NCBI GenBank assembly: GCA_025363555.1
Contig: JANYDQ010000343.1
Location: forward strand, 1 to 36,616
From: Bacteroidota bacterium
GTDB lineage: Bacteria > Bacteroidota > Bacteroidia > 2-12-FULL-35-15
Length of the DNA: 36,616 bases
Direction of reading: 5' to 3'
A model generated the notes under the pieces. It did not search any database. It saw only the letters and a list, made by a program, of their open reading frames with translations, and was not told where the DNA came from. Of the stretch, positions 15,097 through 23,541 are shown piece after piece; position 1 is the stretch's first letter; every line of letters starts with the position of its first letter. The position numbers and the translations under genes were made by a program.

Positions 15097-16557
15097 TTAT
15101 TCCGCGATAGCGATTAACAACTTTTCCAGTTTCTTTTTCATTTCTGTAGGGGTGCAATCGTAATTGTTTGCCAGTAGAGAGAAACAAAGCATTTCGCCTT
15201 TCCTGTTTTTTACATAACCGGCATATCCCTTTGCGCGGTTCATGTAACCACTCTTGGCATGAAGATTATTATCAGCAAATGTTCCGGTACACATGCCGCC
15301 CAACGAACCTGGTTTTCCTGCCACGGGCAATGAATTATAAAAGATATTAAAATTTTTATCCTTTGCCATCACTCGTAATAGTTGCGTTTGTGTTTTAGTA
15401 GTCATCACGTTGGAGCGCGCCAATCCGCAACCATCATTCATAAAAAAACCGGAAACATCCACTCCTTTACTCTTCCAGAAATCCATCACAATAGTAGTTC
15501 CCCCGGTTTCTGTTCCGTAATCTGATTTTTGATAACTCATGTATTTTAACATACTTTCCGCAAAAAGATTGATGCTTTTCAGGTTGGTAAAATGCACAAT
15601 GGAATCGAGAGTAGGTGAGAAATTAATATACAGGGTATGTTTATCACTTTTTGAAAATGTTTTATTGTCTTTCAATTCCCTTACGGTGGTTGCTTTTTTA
15701 GCCACACTAATGCCTTTGTTCAGTAATGCTTTTGTAAACTCCTGTGCACAAAACAAAGCAGGGTCGGGCAAGGCACCATCCACTTCATAGTTTTTTTTAT
15801 TTGCAGGAATGGTGCCTTGTATGGTGCGGTAATATTGGTAAGGTGCGCCATATATATAGGCATCGTCTTCCGTACCTCTTGCAATGACGCTATTATTTAG
15901 TTGCAACTCTTTTATTTCAGGTTTCATTTTGGTAATGCTGGTTTTGCTTTCTGCTGCCCCCGAATTAAAATACAAGGTATACTTATTATCGTGATAAGAC
16001 AAACCACCGGCACCTGCACCGTAGTAGTTTCCCATATCTCCCCACACCCACTCCGCTGGTGTTATGTTATCATCAAAAATACCTGCATCACCAATGACAG
16101 CTCCGGTTATTTTTTTTATTCCTTTTGATTTAAGTATTGCTGCCCATCGCTGCAAAATTGTAGTACTGTCGTGTTCCTTTTTAAAATAGTCGGATTCCAA
16201 TGAAGGGTCGCCTCCGCCAGTAATGTATAGGTTTCCCTGTATTGTTCCTGTTGCTGTATCCAGTGTTCCATCGAACTGAAGTTTTGTTTCAAACATAAAA
16301 TCTTTTCCGAGCAAAGATAATGCTGCACCGGTAGTGGCTATTTTCATGGTGCTTGCAGGTATCAAACTAATGGTGCTGTTGTATTCGTAAAGAATGGTAT
16401 CTTTTTTTACAGGCATTACGCAGATGCTCCATACCGCGTGTTTCATGGCATTGTCTGCGTTAAGGTTTTGTATTTCATCCATTATTTTTTTATTGGTTTG
16501 TGAAAACAAAACAGGATGCAAAAGCAACACACAAAATGCAGGAATAATTTTAATCAT
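15097..16557 (-). CDS. dacB: D-alanyl-D-alanine carboxypeptidase/endopeptidase (PBP4 family)
   Basis: A 486-residue exported serine peptidase of peptidase family S13, which trims or cuts peptide cross-links of peptidoglycan in the periplasm. A signal peptide covers about 1-20. The three penicillin-binding motifs are present: S69-T-M-K72, S328-I-N330 within KSINLFAESML, and K435-S-G within HAKSGYMNRAKG. The DGCGLARSN block before the last motif is also typical. The family's extra domain is inserted between the first two motifs. Length is normal. It is transcribed alone, convergent with the DUF3127 gene. Confidence 0.9.
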   Translation of the reverse strand: MIKIIPAFCVLLLHPVLFSQTNKKIMDEIQNLNADNAMKHAVWSICVMPVKKDTILYEYNSTISLIPASTMKIATTGAALSLLGKDFMFETKLQFDGTLDTATGTIQGNLYITGGGDPSLESDYFKKEHDSTTILQRWAAILKSKGIKKITGAVIGDAGIFDDNITPAEWVWGDMGNYYGAGAGGLSYHDNKYTLYFNSGAAESKTSITKMKPEIKELQLNNSVIARGTEDDAYIYGAPYQYYRTIQGTIPANKKNYEVDGALPDPALFCAQEFTKALLNKGISVAKKATTVRELKDNKTFSKSDKHTLYINFSPTLDSIVHFTNLKSINLFAESMLKYMSYQKSDYGTETGGTTIVMDFWKSKGVDVSGFFMNDGCGLARSNVMTTKTQTQLLRVMAKDKNFNIFYNSLPVAGKPGSLGGMCTGTFADNNLHAKSGYMNRAKGYAGYVKNRKGEMLCFSLLANNYDCTPTEMKKKLEKLLIAIAE

Positions 16558-16699
16558 AAATAAATATTAAAATGGTTTAAAGAAAAAACGAAATTAAATA
16601 TAAATGTGAAACAACTAAATTAATTTCACAATTGATTATCGAAATTAAAAATTATTATAAAACATGATTTTTATCATGTTATTAGCAATTTAATAGTTG

Positions 16700-16707
16700 T
16701 AACTTTG
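16700..16707 (+). promoter_or_regulatory. -7 element for the helical protein gene
   Basis: TAACTTTG, a perfect TAnnTTTG match, 25 nt upstream of the ATG at 16733. Confidence 0.6.
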
Positions 16708-16732
16708 CATTATAAAACTTAAATAAAAAAAT

Positions 16733-17119
16733 ATGATGACAAAAATGAAACACATTGATGACTTACATTTTGAGCATCAGTTATGGACAAGTGAAGCAAA
16801 ATTCTATGTTGATGAATTAAAAATTTACCAGAAAAGATTGCAAGAGATTGCAGGTAAGAACACCAAAGAGGAGGTTCGCAAGCAAATAGAGCATTTTCAA
16901 AATCAATTTATTATTCAAAAAGAGCATTTGGATATTTTAAATCACGGGGTTAACGAGCACGAGCAGTTTCTTGAAAAATTTGCTACTGAACATCCCGTAG
17001 CTATTGACCATAGAATGTTTGCTGACCATGCAGAAATGAATGAAAAAATGGAAACATTCAGAAAAATTTATTCGGAATTGAAAAAAGAGTTTAATCACTT
17101 TTTATCAGTTTACATGTAA
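16733..17119 (+). CDS. Small helical protein of unknown function
   Basis: A 128-residue, highly charged protein predicted to be nearly all helix, without signal peptide or membrane segment. It looks like a helical bundle: about 7-50, 50-78, 80-110 and 110-126. Several His and Glu residues are spaced along the helices (LHFEHQLW, KEHLDILNHGVNEHEQFLEKF, HRMFADHAEMNEKM). That recalls metal-binding bundles such as hemerythrin, but the canonical ligand order is not evident. A good -7 box precedes it. Its 3' end overlaps the acyltransferase gene on the other strand by 15 bp. Confidence 0.65.
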   Translation: MMTKMKHIDDLHFEHQLWTSEAKFYVDELKIYQKRLQEIAGKNTKEEVRKQIEHFQNQFIIQKEHLDILNHGVNEHEQFLEKFATEHPVAIDHRMFADHAEMNEKMETFRKIYSELKKEFNHFLSVYM

Positions 17120-18481
17120 TTCTTTTTGGTTTGCTACCCAAACAGCGTATTCTTTTTTGGCTTTATCAAACTCGGCAATCAGTTGTTCGCGCGCTGTAAT
17201 TAACCCAGAAACGAGTACGCTTTTTTTATAGAACAACATCATCAGCATCCATTTTGTGCGGTACTCTTTTACGGTATAAAAGTACCAATAAGCAAACAAC
17301 CCGCTTAAGGGAAGACTGATGGCGTACGCCAAGGTAAATAGAGGTGAGTAAGTATATTTCCACATCAATGTTGTCTGAAGGGAATAAAAAATAAGAAAGG
17401 TAAACATGCCGCCTACCATACCTATTGCCCCCCTGAATTCTTTTTGTTTGGTTATTTTACCCGCAACTATGCCCGGGATTTTGAAAGGCAAAATGTTATT
17501 GAGTAAGCCATACAGGTAAACCGGGAAGCCTGAAATGATAATACCGATGGCGAGTAAAGCATTTCCAATAAAAGAATTGTTTTTATCTTTAGGTGCAATA
17601 TCATTATCTTTCAAGCCGAAGGAAGATAAATCTGCAAAATACTTTTTGATGCGCATTCGCAGGGATTCCACTCTTTCCCTGTCGTGTTGAATAAAGTAAT
17701 TTACTGTTTCAATAATATTCCTGGTAATAATAAACTCCCTGTCTTTTTCGTTTTTGTGCAACCCTCGTTCTTCAAAAAGATTTGATTTGTAGAGGGTTTC
17801 AATATCGTTTACCAAATCATCCGTTTTATCATCATTGATGGCAATGATCAGTTTTTCCAGTTGTTTGCTTATTTCGGCAGTTAAACTTTTGGCGCCTGCA
17901 AAACTGTCTTTCTCAAATTCTGTCTTGTAATCTGCCACGGTAATGGGCTTATGAATATTGATAAACAAGTCCCTGTGGAATCGCTGCGGGTCGGCATAGT
18001 TTAACCCTATGTTTACAATATGAACACCCAATTGAAAGTTGTTTCTTGCTTCTGCACCCAATACAATTCGGGCGGCACCGGTTTTAACAGGGCGAAGTTT
18101 TCGTTCGATAATGCTTACGCCTTCGGGAAACATCAGTATAGCCCCGTTGTTTTCCAGGTGCCGGTAACATTTAATAAATGTTTCTTCGTTTTTACTCATC
18201 TGGGAAGGGTCGTCCTGCTTGCGATACACGGGGATAACATTAAATTTGGGCAATATCCATGTTGCAAATTTTGATTTAAACAATTCTCCTTTACCAAGAA
18301 AAAAAACTTTTCGGTTCAGAATGGTTGCCAGCACTATGGGATCCATAAAAGTGCCGGGATGATTGGCTAATACCAGCAAAGGTCCTTTGGCGGGAATTAA
18401 CTCTTTGTTACGAACTGCAATGGTGCGAAAAAAAATGCGAACGGTAAGTTGCATCATTATTTTAAGAAAAGAATACAGCAT
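17105..18481 (-). CDS. Lysophospholipid/1-acylglycerol-3-phosphate acyltransferase family (PlsC-like)
   Basis: About 458 residues from the chosen ATG. The PlsC block NHPGTFMD carries the catalytic H41-x4-D47, and MFPEGVS (about 117-123) is the substrate-binding motif. Family members transfer an acyl chain to glycerophospholipids at the inner membrane. The middle is helical and charged; about residues 295-410 hold three to four membrane segments, so it is longer than minimal PlsC proteins. An upstream TTG start at 18523 would lie inside a perfect -7 box (TAAATTTG, 18521-18528), so the ATG at 18481 is the better start. The exact lipid substrate is unknown. Confidence 0.8.
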   Translation of the reverse strand: MLYSFLKIMMQLTVRIFFRTIAVRNKELIPAKGPLLVLANHPGTFMDPIVLATILNRKVFFLGKGELFKSKFATWILPKFNVIPVYRKQDDPSQMSKNEETFIKCYRHLENNGAILMFPEGVSIIERKLRPVKTGAARIVLGAEARNNFQLGVHIVNIGLNYADPQRFHRDLFINIHKPITVADYKTEFEKDSFAGAKSLTAEISKQLEKLIIAINDDKTDDLVNDIETLYKSNLFEERGLHKNEKDREFIITRNIIETVNYFIQHDRERVESLRMRIKKYFADLSSFGLKDNDIAPKDKNNSFIGNALLAIGIIISGFPVYLYGLLNNILPFKIPGIVAGKITKQKEFRGAIGMVGGMFTFLIFYSLQTTLMWKYTYSPLFTLAYAISLPLSGLFAYWYFYTVKEYRTKWMLMMLFYKKSVLVSGLITAREQLIAEFDKAKKEYAVWVANQKELHVN

Positions 18482-18520
18482 TTTTTGTTCGGGGAATTTG
18501 AATAAAAAAAATAAGAGCGA

Positions 18521-18528
18521 CAAATTTA
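18521..18528 (-). promoter_or_regulatory. -7 element for the PlsC-like gene
   Basis: Minus-strand TAAATTTG, a perfect TAnnTTTG match, 40 nt before the ATG at 18481. It rules out the longer TTG-started reading. Confidence 0.6.
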
Positions 18529-18569
18529 AAGTATAAAAGATAACATTGCGATTTATTAAAAATTTAATT

Positions 18570-18577
18570 TATTTTTG
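18570..18577 (+). promoter_or_regulatory. -7 element for the proline-rich protein gene
   Basis: TATTTTTG, a perfect match, ends only 9 nt before the ATG at 18587. The transcript would have almost no leader, or translation starts at the ATG at 18593. An apparent TTG start at 18575 lies within this box. Confidence 0.5.
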
Positions 18578-18586
18578 CCTCTTATT

Positions 18587-19462
18587 ATGGAAATGAAACT
18601 ACCGCTAAAAAGAAAACAAACAAAAACCAATGCTTTTGCAGTAATAATGCTGGTATTGTTTTCTGCCATGCACCTATTTTCGCAAAACGAAGCGAAGTTT
18701 ACTGTTCGATTCAAAATGATAGTTCATGATGGGGATTATAAAAATGCAGTGATTACTATTAAAAAGGGCAATCAAAATTACAAGGTGATAGATGTGGATG
18801 GGGGGTACACGAGTGTGGACCTGGATTTGAATTCCGATTTTACAGTAGTGTGTACCAAGATGGGGTATATTACTAAAACACTTACTTACAAAACACGGGT
18901 ACCGAGTGGAAGAGCAGCGGATGATTTTGCCAAATTTAAATGTGTGGTAGAATTGTTTCCGCAGCCGGAAGATAAGATAGTTACCTTTTCGCAACCAGTA
19001 GGGAGAATTATGTACAGCATTGGTTTAAATGATTTTGACTATGATAAAAATTATGCGAATACGGCTTTGGAAATGCAGAAACAGGCCGCAGACCATGCCA
19101 CTCCTGCACCCAAACCACCTGCACCGTCAACGCCCCCCCCCAAAGCAGAGCCTCCACCTCCACCTCCACCGGTAGTGAGCAAACCTATTCCTATTGAAAT
19201 AAAACAGCCCGAAGTGGTGCACGAACCTCCTCCTCCACCAAAAAAGAAGGAGCCGCCACATGTGGACCCGCCAAAGAAGATTGAAAAAAATACTTTGGAA
19301 AGGATTTTCCAGGATGACCGGAAAAAGACAACGATAGTTACGGTAACTATTAACAAAGAAGATTTTGTTTATAAAAAGGAAGAATTTAACTGGGGAGCTA
19401 CCTATTACTACAAAAACAACGTAAACATTACCGAAACTACTTATCGAAACGAAACAGAGTAG
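18587..19462 (+). CDS. Exported proline-rich protein with carboxypeptidase-regulatory-like domain
   Basis: About 291 residues. The N terminus has a signal peptide (basic stretch, then NAFAVIMLVLFSAMHLFSQ). Residues about 36-125 form a beta-sandwich of the carboxypeptidase-regulatory-like type (AVITIKKGNQNYKVIDVDGG and FTVVCTKMGYITKTLTY), common in Bacteroidota envelope proteins. Residues about 165-240 are very rich in proline and lysine (for example KAEPPPPPPPVV and EPPPPPKKKEPP), like a TonB-type spacer that could span the periplasm. The last 50 residues are mixed beta. No T9SS sorting domain is seen. It may be a periplasmic or outer-membrane-associated structural protein; function unknown. 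Confidence 0.7.
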   Translation: MEMKLPLKRKQTKTNAFAVIMLVLFSAMHLFSQNEAKFTVRFKMIVHDGDYKNAVITIKKGNQNYKVIDVDGGYTSVDLDLNSDFTVVCTKMGYITKTLTYKTRVPSGRAADDFAKFKCVVELFPQPEDKIVTFSQPVGRIMYSIGLNDFDYDKNYANTALEMQKQAADHATPAPKPPAPSTPPPKAEPPPPPPPVVSKPIPIEIKQPEVVHEPPPPPKKKEPPHVDPPKKIEKNTLERIFQDDRKKTTIVTVTINKEDFVYKKEEFNWGATYYYKNNVNITETTYRNETE

Positions 19463-19686
19463 CATGAATGCGCCACTTCTCTGGTTGTGCAAATTTCTTT
19501 TTAAATTATATCCCGCTTCCAACTCGATGGTGATTGTTTCGAAGAGGCATAATGCGCCCGCCCTAAAGTTTTTAAAAACTGCTGACAATAAAATGAAAAT
19601 GGACTTTGGTGCCAAGTGGATTGGGTGGGTATACTAATGGGGAAATAATATTATGTGTTTGCTTTAAAGGAGAATTTTTGTTTTAC

Positions 19687-19694
19687 TACTTTTG
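19687..19694 (+). promoter_or_regulatory. -7 element for the broken secreted-protein gene
   Basis: TACTTTTG, a perfect TAnnTTTG match, 49 nt before the ATG at 19743. The segment 19463-19686 before it has no gene I can support. Confidence 0.5.
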
Positions 19695-19742
19695 TACTTT
19701 ATAATAATGAACTTTTATTATTAATTTAAACTAACAAACAAA

Positions 19743-20190
19743 ATGAAAAACATTTTAGGGACAAAAAAAATTTGTAAGCGCTGGTGGTGGTTTTAATTAG
19801 TACTTGTGGCAACATGTATGGGCAGAAAAAAGAAAAACTGCTTGGTGAAAAAAACTTTGATATTGTGCTTACGGAGCAGGGAAAAAAAAGAATAGTGAAC
19901 CGGCTAAGGACCAGATAGTGTTTAGGGGTGATAAGTTGAGTTCTACTTTTATGTTGAGAGAATTTACTTTTACACCGAGTGCTTATACAGCAACGATAGA
20001 TTCTACTTCCGGTACTACTATTATTACTTTCGTGTCGGATTCGAAAAATGCTGATGGTGAAAAGCTGAAATGGACGGGAACGGTGACGGGTGAGACGATG
20101 GAGGGAAGTGTTGTGATGACGGACAAAAAAGGAAAAGTGAGGGGTGATTATACTTTTACGGGGCAGCAGAAAAAATTTAGAGGAAAATAA
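19743..20190 (+). pseudogene. Small secreted protein gene with two frameshifts
   Basis: Three frames join to one plausible protein of about 148 residues. MKNILGTKKICK is in the first frame. ALVVVLISTCGNMYGQKKEK and LLGEKNFDIVLTEQGKK follow in the second, after a break near 19779. NSEPAKDQIVFRGDKL and the rest to KFRGK come in the third, after a break in the run of eight A at 19882-19889. The composite starts with a signal peptide or lipoprotein-like segment (LISTCGNM) and ends in a beta-rich domain (TITFVSDSKNADGEKLKW, SVVMTDKKGKVRGDYTF). Each break is explained by one missing base. It could be a real pseudogene or sequencing error in homopolymers. I do not know the family. Confidence 0.7.
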
Positions 20191-20284
20191 AAGAACTTTA
20201 TTTTAAGTGGCATCATATCTTTTTTTTGATAACGGTTTATGGTGCTATGTGGTGGTTTGGTAAAAAAAATAGTGGTGCGTATGA

Positions 20285-20875
20285 CTAATGAAAAAGAATT
20301 TTTTTTAATGTTCTGAAAATTATTTTTAAATCTACAGCAAAACTTTTTTCGGAAATATACCGGAGGTTTAGTTTTAATTTTGCTGGCATTATGTCGTTAA
20401 TATAAATTTGTTCTGGATTGGTGGCTTTGCCAAGAATTTCGTTTTCGTTGCTGTATTCAATGCTTGCAAAATCAGTAATACCGGGTTTAACCATCAACAC
20501 TTGCTTTTGTTCGGTTGTGTAAAGGTTAACGTATTTTCTCACTTCCGGACGAGGTCCAACCAAACTCATATCTCCAAATAAAACATTGAGCAATTGAGGT
20601 AACTCATCAATTTTGTATTTTCTGATAAAACTTCCGATAGGGGTTATTCGGCTATCTCTGCTACCTATTGTAAGGAGACTGCCTTTGTCGGAGCCGGTTT
20701 TCATAGAGCGGAATTTGAATAGTTTAAAATCTTTGCCCCCCTGCCCTACTCTAGTTTGTTTGTAAAATACGCCTCCGCGGGAGGTGGTAATGATGCAGAT
20801 GGCGATAAAGAGGAAAAAGGGGAAAAGGATAACCAAGCCGATGAAGGAGCAGAGGAGGTCGAATAGTCTTTTCAT
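20285..20875 (-). CDS. Polyprenyl-phosphate sugar-1-phosphate transferase (initiating enzyme)
   Basis: About 196 residues from the chosen ATG (MKRLFDLLCSFIGLV). One N-terminal membrane hairpin (about 5-30) is followed by the catalytic part with GGVFYKQTRVGQGGKDFKLFKFRSMK, the DELPQLLNVLFGDMSLVGPRPEV block and KPGITDFASIEY. This is the core of the bacterial sugar transferase family that loads the first sugar phosphate onto undecaprenyl phosphate at the inner membrane and so starts glycan synthesis. An ATG at 21028 would add 51 residues that are made from repeat-like DNA and overlap the previous gene, so I reject it. It is the last gene of the polysaccharide operon. Confidence 0.85.
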   Translation of the reverse strand: MKRLFDLLCSFIGLVILFPFFLFIAICIITTSRGGVFYKQTRVGQGGKDFKLFKFRSMKTGSDKGSLLTIGSRDSRITPIGSFIRKYKIDELPQLLNVLFGDMSLVGPRPEVRKYVNLYTTEQKQVLMVKPGITDFASIEYSNENEILGKATNPEQIYINDIMPAKLKLNLRYISEKSFAVDLKIIFRTLKKILFH

Positions 20876-20929
20876 ATTGGCATTTTTCGCACTTTGTGGC
20901 AACATACCTCCTCGGTATGATTGTTCTTG

Positions 20930-21012
20930 CAGAGGCAAAGGAGAGAGGAAGGACTTATACAAAGCCGGCTTAAAACCTTTGTGTACCTCTGTGTTTTTAT
21001 TGCCCTGGCGGT
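20930..21012. repeat. Probable dispersed intergenic repeat
   Basis: On the minus strand it reads TACCGCCAGGGCAATAAAAA then CACAGAGGTACACAAAGG. The latter resembles the widely scattered ACCGC.AAGG..CACAGAGGTACACAAAGG sequences found between genes of Bacteroidota. It fills the otherwise unusual 145-bp gap in the compact operon, between the aminotransferase and the sugar transferase. It creates a misleading N-terminal extension of the latter. Confidence 0.4.
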
Positions 21013-21020
21013 AAAAACCA

Positions 21021-22244
21021 TTATCCAAGCACTTTTTGAACAGAAGTAATTACCGCATCTATTACCTGTTTTACCATTTCGTCATTGAGATTATAAAAGA
21101 TGGGCAGAGAGATTTCACGGGAATAATTATCGAATGTTACTGGATAATTTTTGATATTGTATCCTTGATTTTTGTAAAAGCTCATCATGGGTACGGGGAT
21201 AAAGTGGACATTGACGGATACTTCGCAGTCAAAAATTTCTTTGATGATGGCATCGCGCTGTGCTTCGGTAATTCCTTTTATTCGCAGGGGGTATAAGTGG
21301 TAACAAGATTCTGTTAATGCCCCGGGGGCAAGCGTTAACGCCTGTAGGGGTAATTGTGCCCAGGAGTGTTTGAGAAAAGCTTGAGTGTATGCTTTGCAAA
21401 TTTGTTTTCTTTTTGGGAGAGTGTCGGTGTCGTATCTTTCTAATTCGACACTACCGATGGCAGCCATAATATCGGTGAGGTTGCATTTGTATCCGGGTTC
21501 AACGATGTCGTATCTCCAGTTTCCTTTTTGTGTTTTTGCGAGTGCGTCTTTGTCTTGCCCGTGGAGGGTTTTGACGCAAAGAGCTTTATAGACTTCGTGA
21601 TTATCGAATGGAGCAGGAAGGTTGAGGGCAACGGAGCCGCCTTCGGCAGTGGTTAAGTTTTTGACGGCATGAAAAGAAAAGACAGAAACATCGGTTAGTG
21701 AGCCGGCACGTTTTCCGTTGTACCAGGCACCGAAGGAATGAGCAGAATCGGAAAGGATTAAGATGCGGGCGAGCATTTTCTGTTCTGCTGATTGAGGGTT
21801 AAAAGTGTGTTTGTGCTTGATTACTAAAGCATTTATTTCATTGTAATGGCAGGGGTATCCGGCAAAATCAACGGGCATAATTACTTTTGTGCGGGAGGTG
21901 ATTGCTTTTTCGATAGCTGCAACTGAAATATTAAAATCGTTTGGATCTACATCGACAAAAACGGGTGTAGCACCGCAGTGCATAATTACATTGGCTGTTG
22001 CGGAATAGGTGTAAGCAGGAAGTATGACTTCATCGCCCTGCTGAACGCCAAACCAGCGAAGCATGATTTCGAGTCCTGCGGTGGCACTGTTGAGACATAA
22101 CGTGGATTTGTTTCCACAATAAGCGGTTAGTTCTTTTTCGAATTGTTTGGTTCTAGTACCGGTGGTTATCCAGCCGGATTGAAGCACTTTGGTAACTTCA
22201 TCAATTATTTTCTGGTCGATTCGAGGAGGAGAAAATGGTATCAT
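21021..22244 (-). CDS. DegT/DnrJ/EryC1/StrS-family sugar aminotransferase
   Basis: A 407-residue PLP enzyme of the nucleotide-sugar aminotransferase family, which adds an amino group to a keto-sugar nucleotide for glycan synthesis. K195 in FSFHAVKNLTTAEGG is the PLP-binding lysine. VILPAYTYSATANVIMHCGA and ILSDSAHSFGAWYNG are the cofactor-site blocks, and VNVHFIPVP near the C terminus is family typical. Residues 138-158 form a loop insertion. It lies 40 bp after the ligase/polymerase gene. It implies that the polymer contains an amino sugar made from a precursor synthesised elsewhere. Confidence 0.9.
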   Translation of the reverse strand: MIPFSPPRIDQKIIDEVTKVLQSGWITTGTRTKQFEKELTAYCGNKSTLCLNSATAGLEIMLRWFGVQQGDEVILPAYTYSATANVIMHCGATPVFVDVDPNDFNISVAAIEKAITSRTKVIMPVDFAGYPCHYNEINALVIKHKHTFNPQSAEQKMLARILILSDSAHSFGAWYNGKRAGSLTDVSVFSFHAVKNLTTAEGGSVALNLPAPFDNHEVYKALCVKTLHGQDKDALAKTQKGNWRYDIVEPGYKCNLTDIMAAIGSVELERYDTDTLPKRKQICKAYTQAFLKHSWAQLPLQALTLAPGALTESCYHLYPLRIKGITEAQRDAIIKEIFDCEVSVNVHFIPVPMMSFYKNQGYNIKNYPVTFDNYSREISLPIFYNLNDEMVKQVIDAVITSVQKVLG

Positions 22245-22284
22245 AATTTAAGGATTTAGAAGATTAAAGTTTAAAAAAATATTA

Positions 22285-23538
22285 TTAACTGTTAACAGAT
22301 AGTTGTTGAAATTCCTGAACTTGTTTAGAAAGATGGAAACACAACAAAGAATTAAAAAAGGCATAAAACATGACTCCTGCCTGTGCTTCTAACATGGACT
22401 CTGTTAAAAAATTGACACAGATAAGGAGCAAAAATAAGAGATAAATGGCATTTCCGGTACGGAAAGCAAAAATAAAAGGAAAATAGAGGGAGATGAGTAA
22501 AAGGACAAAACCGATTATGCCGAGGGAAATAAATACCTGGTAGAATTCGTTGTGTGCATTTAACTCGTGTGCATAAGCGCCTGTCATTCCCCTGAATTTA
22601 TAGACATTCATTAATTCATCTTTGGCATCTCCAGTGCCCACGCCAACTATTAAATTGTCGGACACCAGTTCGTTTGCAGCACTCCACACTAATAAGCGAA
22701 CAGCAGAACTTTCGACTTCTGCTTCGTTTACATTAGAATTATTAAGAGCATCGATGGCGCGGTGTATTCGTCCTGAAATTTGGGGGACAAAATTCATTAC
22801 AGCAAAAACAGAGGCACCGATAATGAGTAATCCGAGGAAACCTACCAGGTATTTTTTACTGGTGATTAAATAAAAAGTGAGGAAGCCGGTGTAAATTAAA
22901 ATGATGGTGAGTATACCTGATTTGGAGGAAAGCAGGAAAATGATGAGGGGGAAAAATAAAATAAGAAACCAGGAGAGGAGCAAGGAATAAGGGTTTTCTG
23001 CAAAGGGAAACCTGTGAACATTTATAATTAACCAAACAATTGCGACATTTAAATACATGGAAAAATAACTTGGATGGATGAGCCAGGAAGAAAAAGATTC
23101 ATAAAAGAAATAGTTTTGGTGAGTTGTAAAATACAGGTAGGAAGCACGAAGAAGCATGGCGACAATGGATACAATGCAGCCGGAGATAAATGCAACAAAT
23201 ATGTTTTGCTTTTGGTTTATTGAGAAGGGGCGGCTGGTGAGGACAAGAGGGAAAAAGAGTAAAGAAAGTTTTACCTGCAAATCGAACAGCCCTGCGGGAA
23301 TGTTTTGGGTATAAATTAAACCAATGATGTGGAGCAAATAAAAAGCAAGAAAGATAAGGGCAAATTTGTTGTTAAGTATTATTCGAAATTTATTTATGAA
23401 GTCGCCTTCTATTAACCAATTTGCTAACATAACAACAATGAAAACCGGAACTAAACGGGCAATAGGGAGAAAAAACGCAATGCAGAAGCAAGAGTATAAT
23501 TGAACTTTTTGATGAATGAGGAAACGAGATGAATTCAT
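22285..23538 (-). CDS. O-antigen ligase/polymerase family membrane protein
   Basis: A 417-residue protein with about ten hydrophobic helices and one large periplasmic loop (about 255-330). That loop contains VGVGTGDAKDELMNVYK and AHELNAHNEFYQVFISLGIIGF, the HNxxL/YQ-type signature of the Wzy_C (O-antigen ligase) family. Members either ligate O-antigen to lipid A core (WaaL) or polymerise repeat units (Wzy). Because the operon encodes an ABC exporter, for which polymerisation is cytoplasmic, a ligase role fits better, but this is inference. Confidence 0.8.
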   Translation of the reverse strand: MNSSRFLIHQKVQLYSCFCIAFFLPIARLVPVFIVVMLANWLIEGDFINKFRIILNNKFALIFLAFYLLHIIGLIYTQNIPAGLFDLQVKLSLLFFPLVLTSRPFSINQKQNIFVAFISGCIVSIVAMLLRASYLYFTTHQNYFFYESFSSWLIHPSYFSMYLNVAIVWLIINVHRFPFAENPYSLLLSWFLILFFPLIIFLLSSKSGILTIILIYTGFLTFYLITSKKYLVGFLGLLIIGASVFAVMNFVPQISGRIHRAIDALNNSNVNEAEVESSAVRLLVWSAANELVSDNLIVGVGTGDAKDELMNVYKFRGMTGAYAHELNAHNEFYQVFISLGIIGFVLLLISLYFPFIFAFRTGNAIYLLFLLLICVNFLTESMLEAQAGVMFYAFFNSLLCFHLSKQVQEFQQLSVNS

Positions 23539-23541
23539 TTT

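Noticed and set aside
16733-17119. Hemerythrin-like metal protein
   Set aside because: Several His and Glu residues are suggestive, but the ordered H/HxxxE/HxxxH/HxxxxD ligand set cannot be found.
19127-19615. 162-residue minus-strand ORF rich in glycine and arginine
   Set aside because: It is the antisense reading of the proline-rich coding stretch of the gene at 18587-19462.
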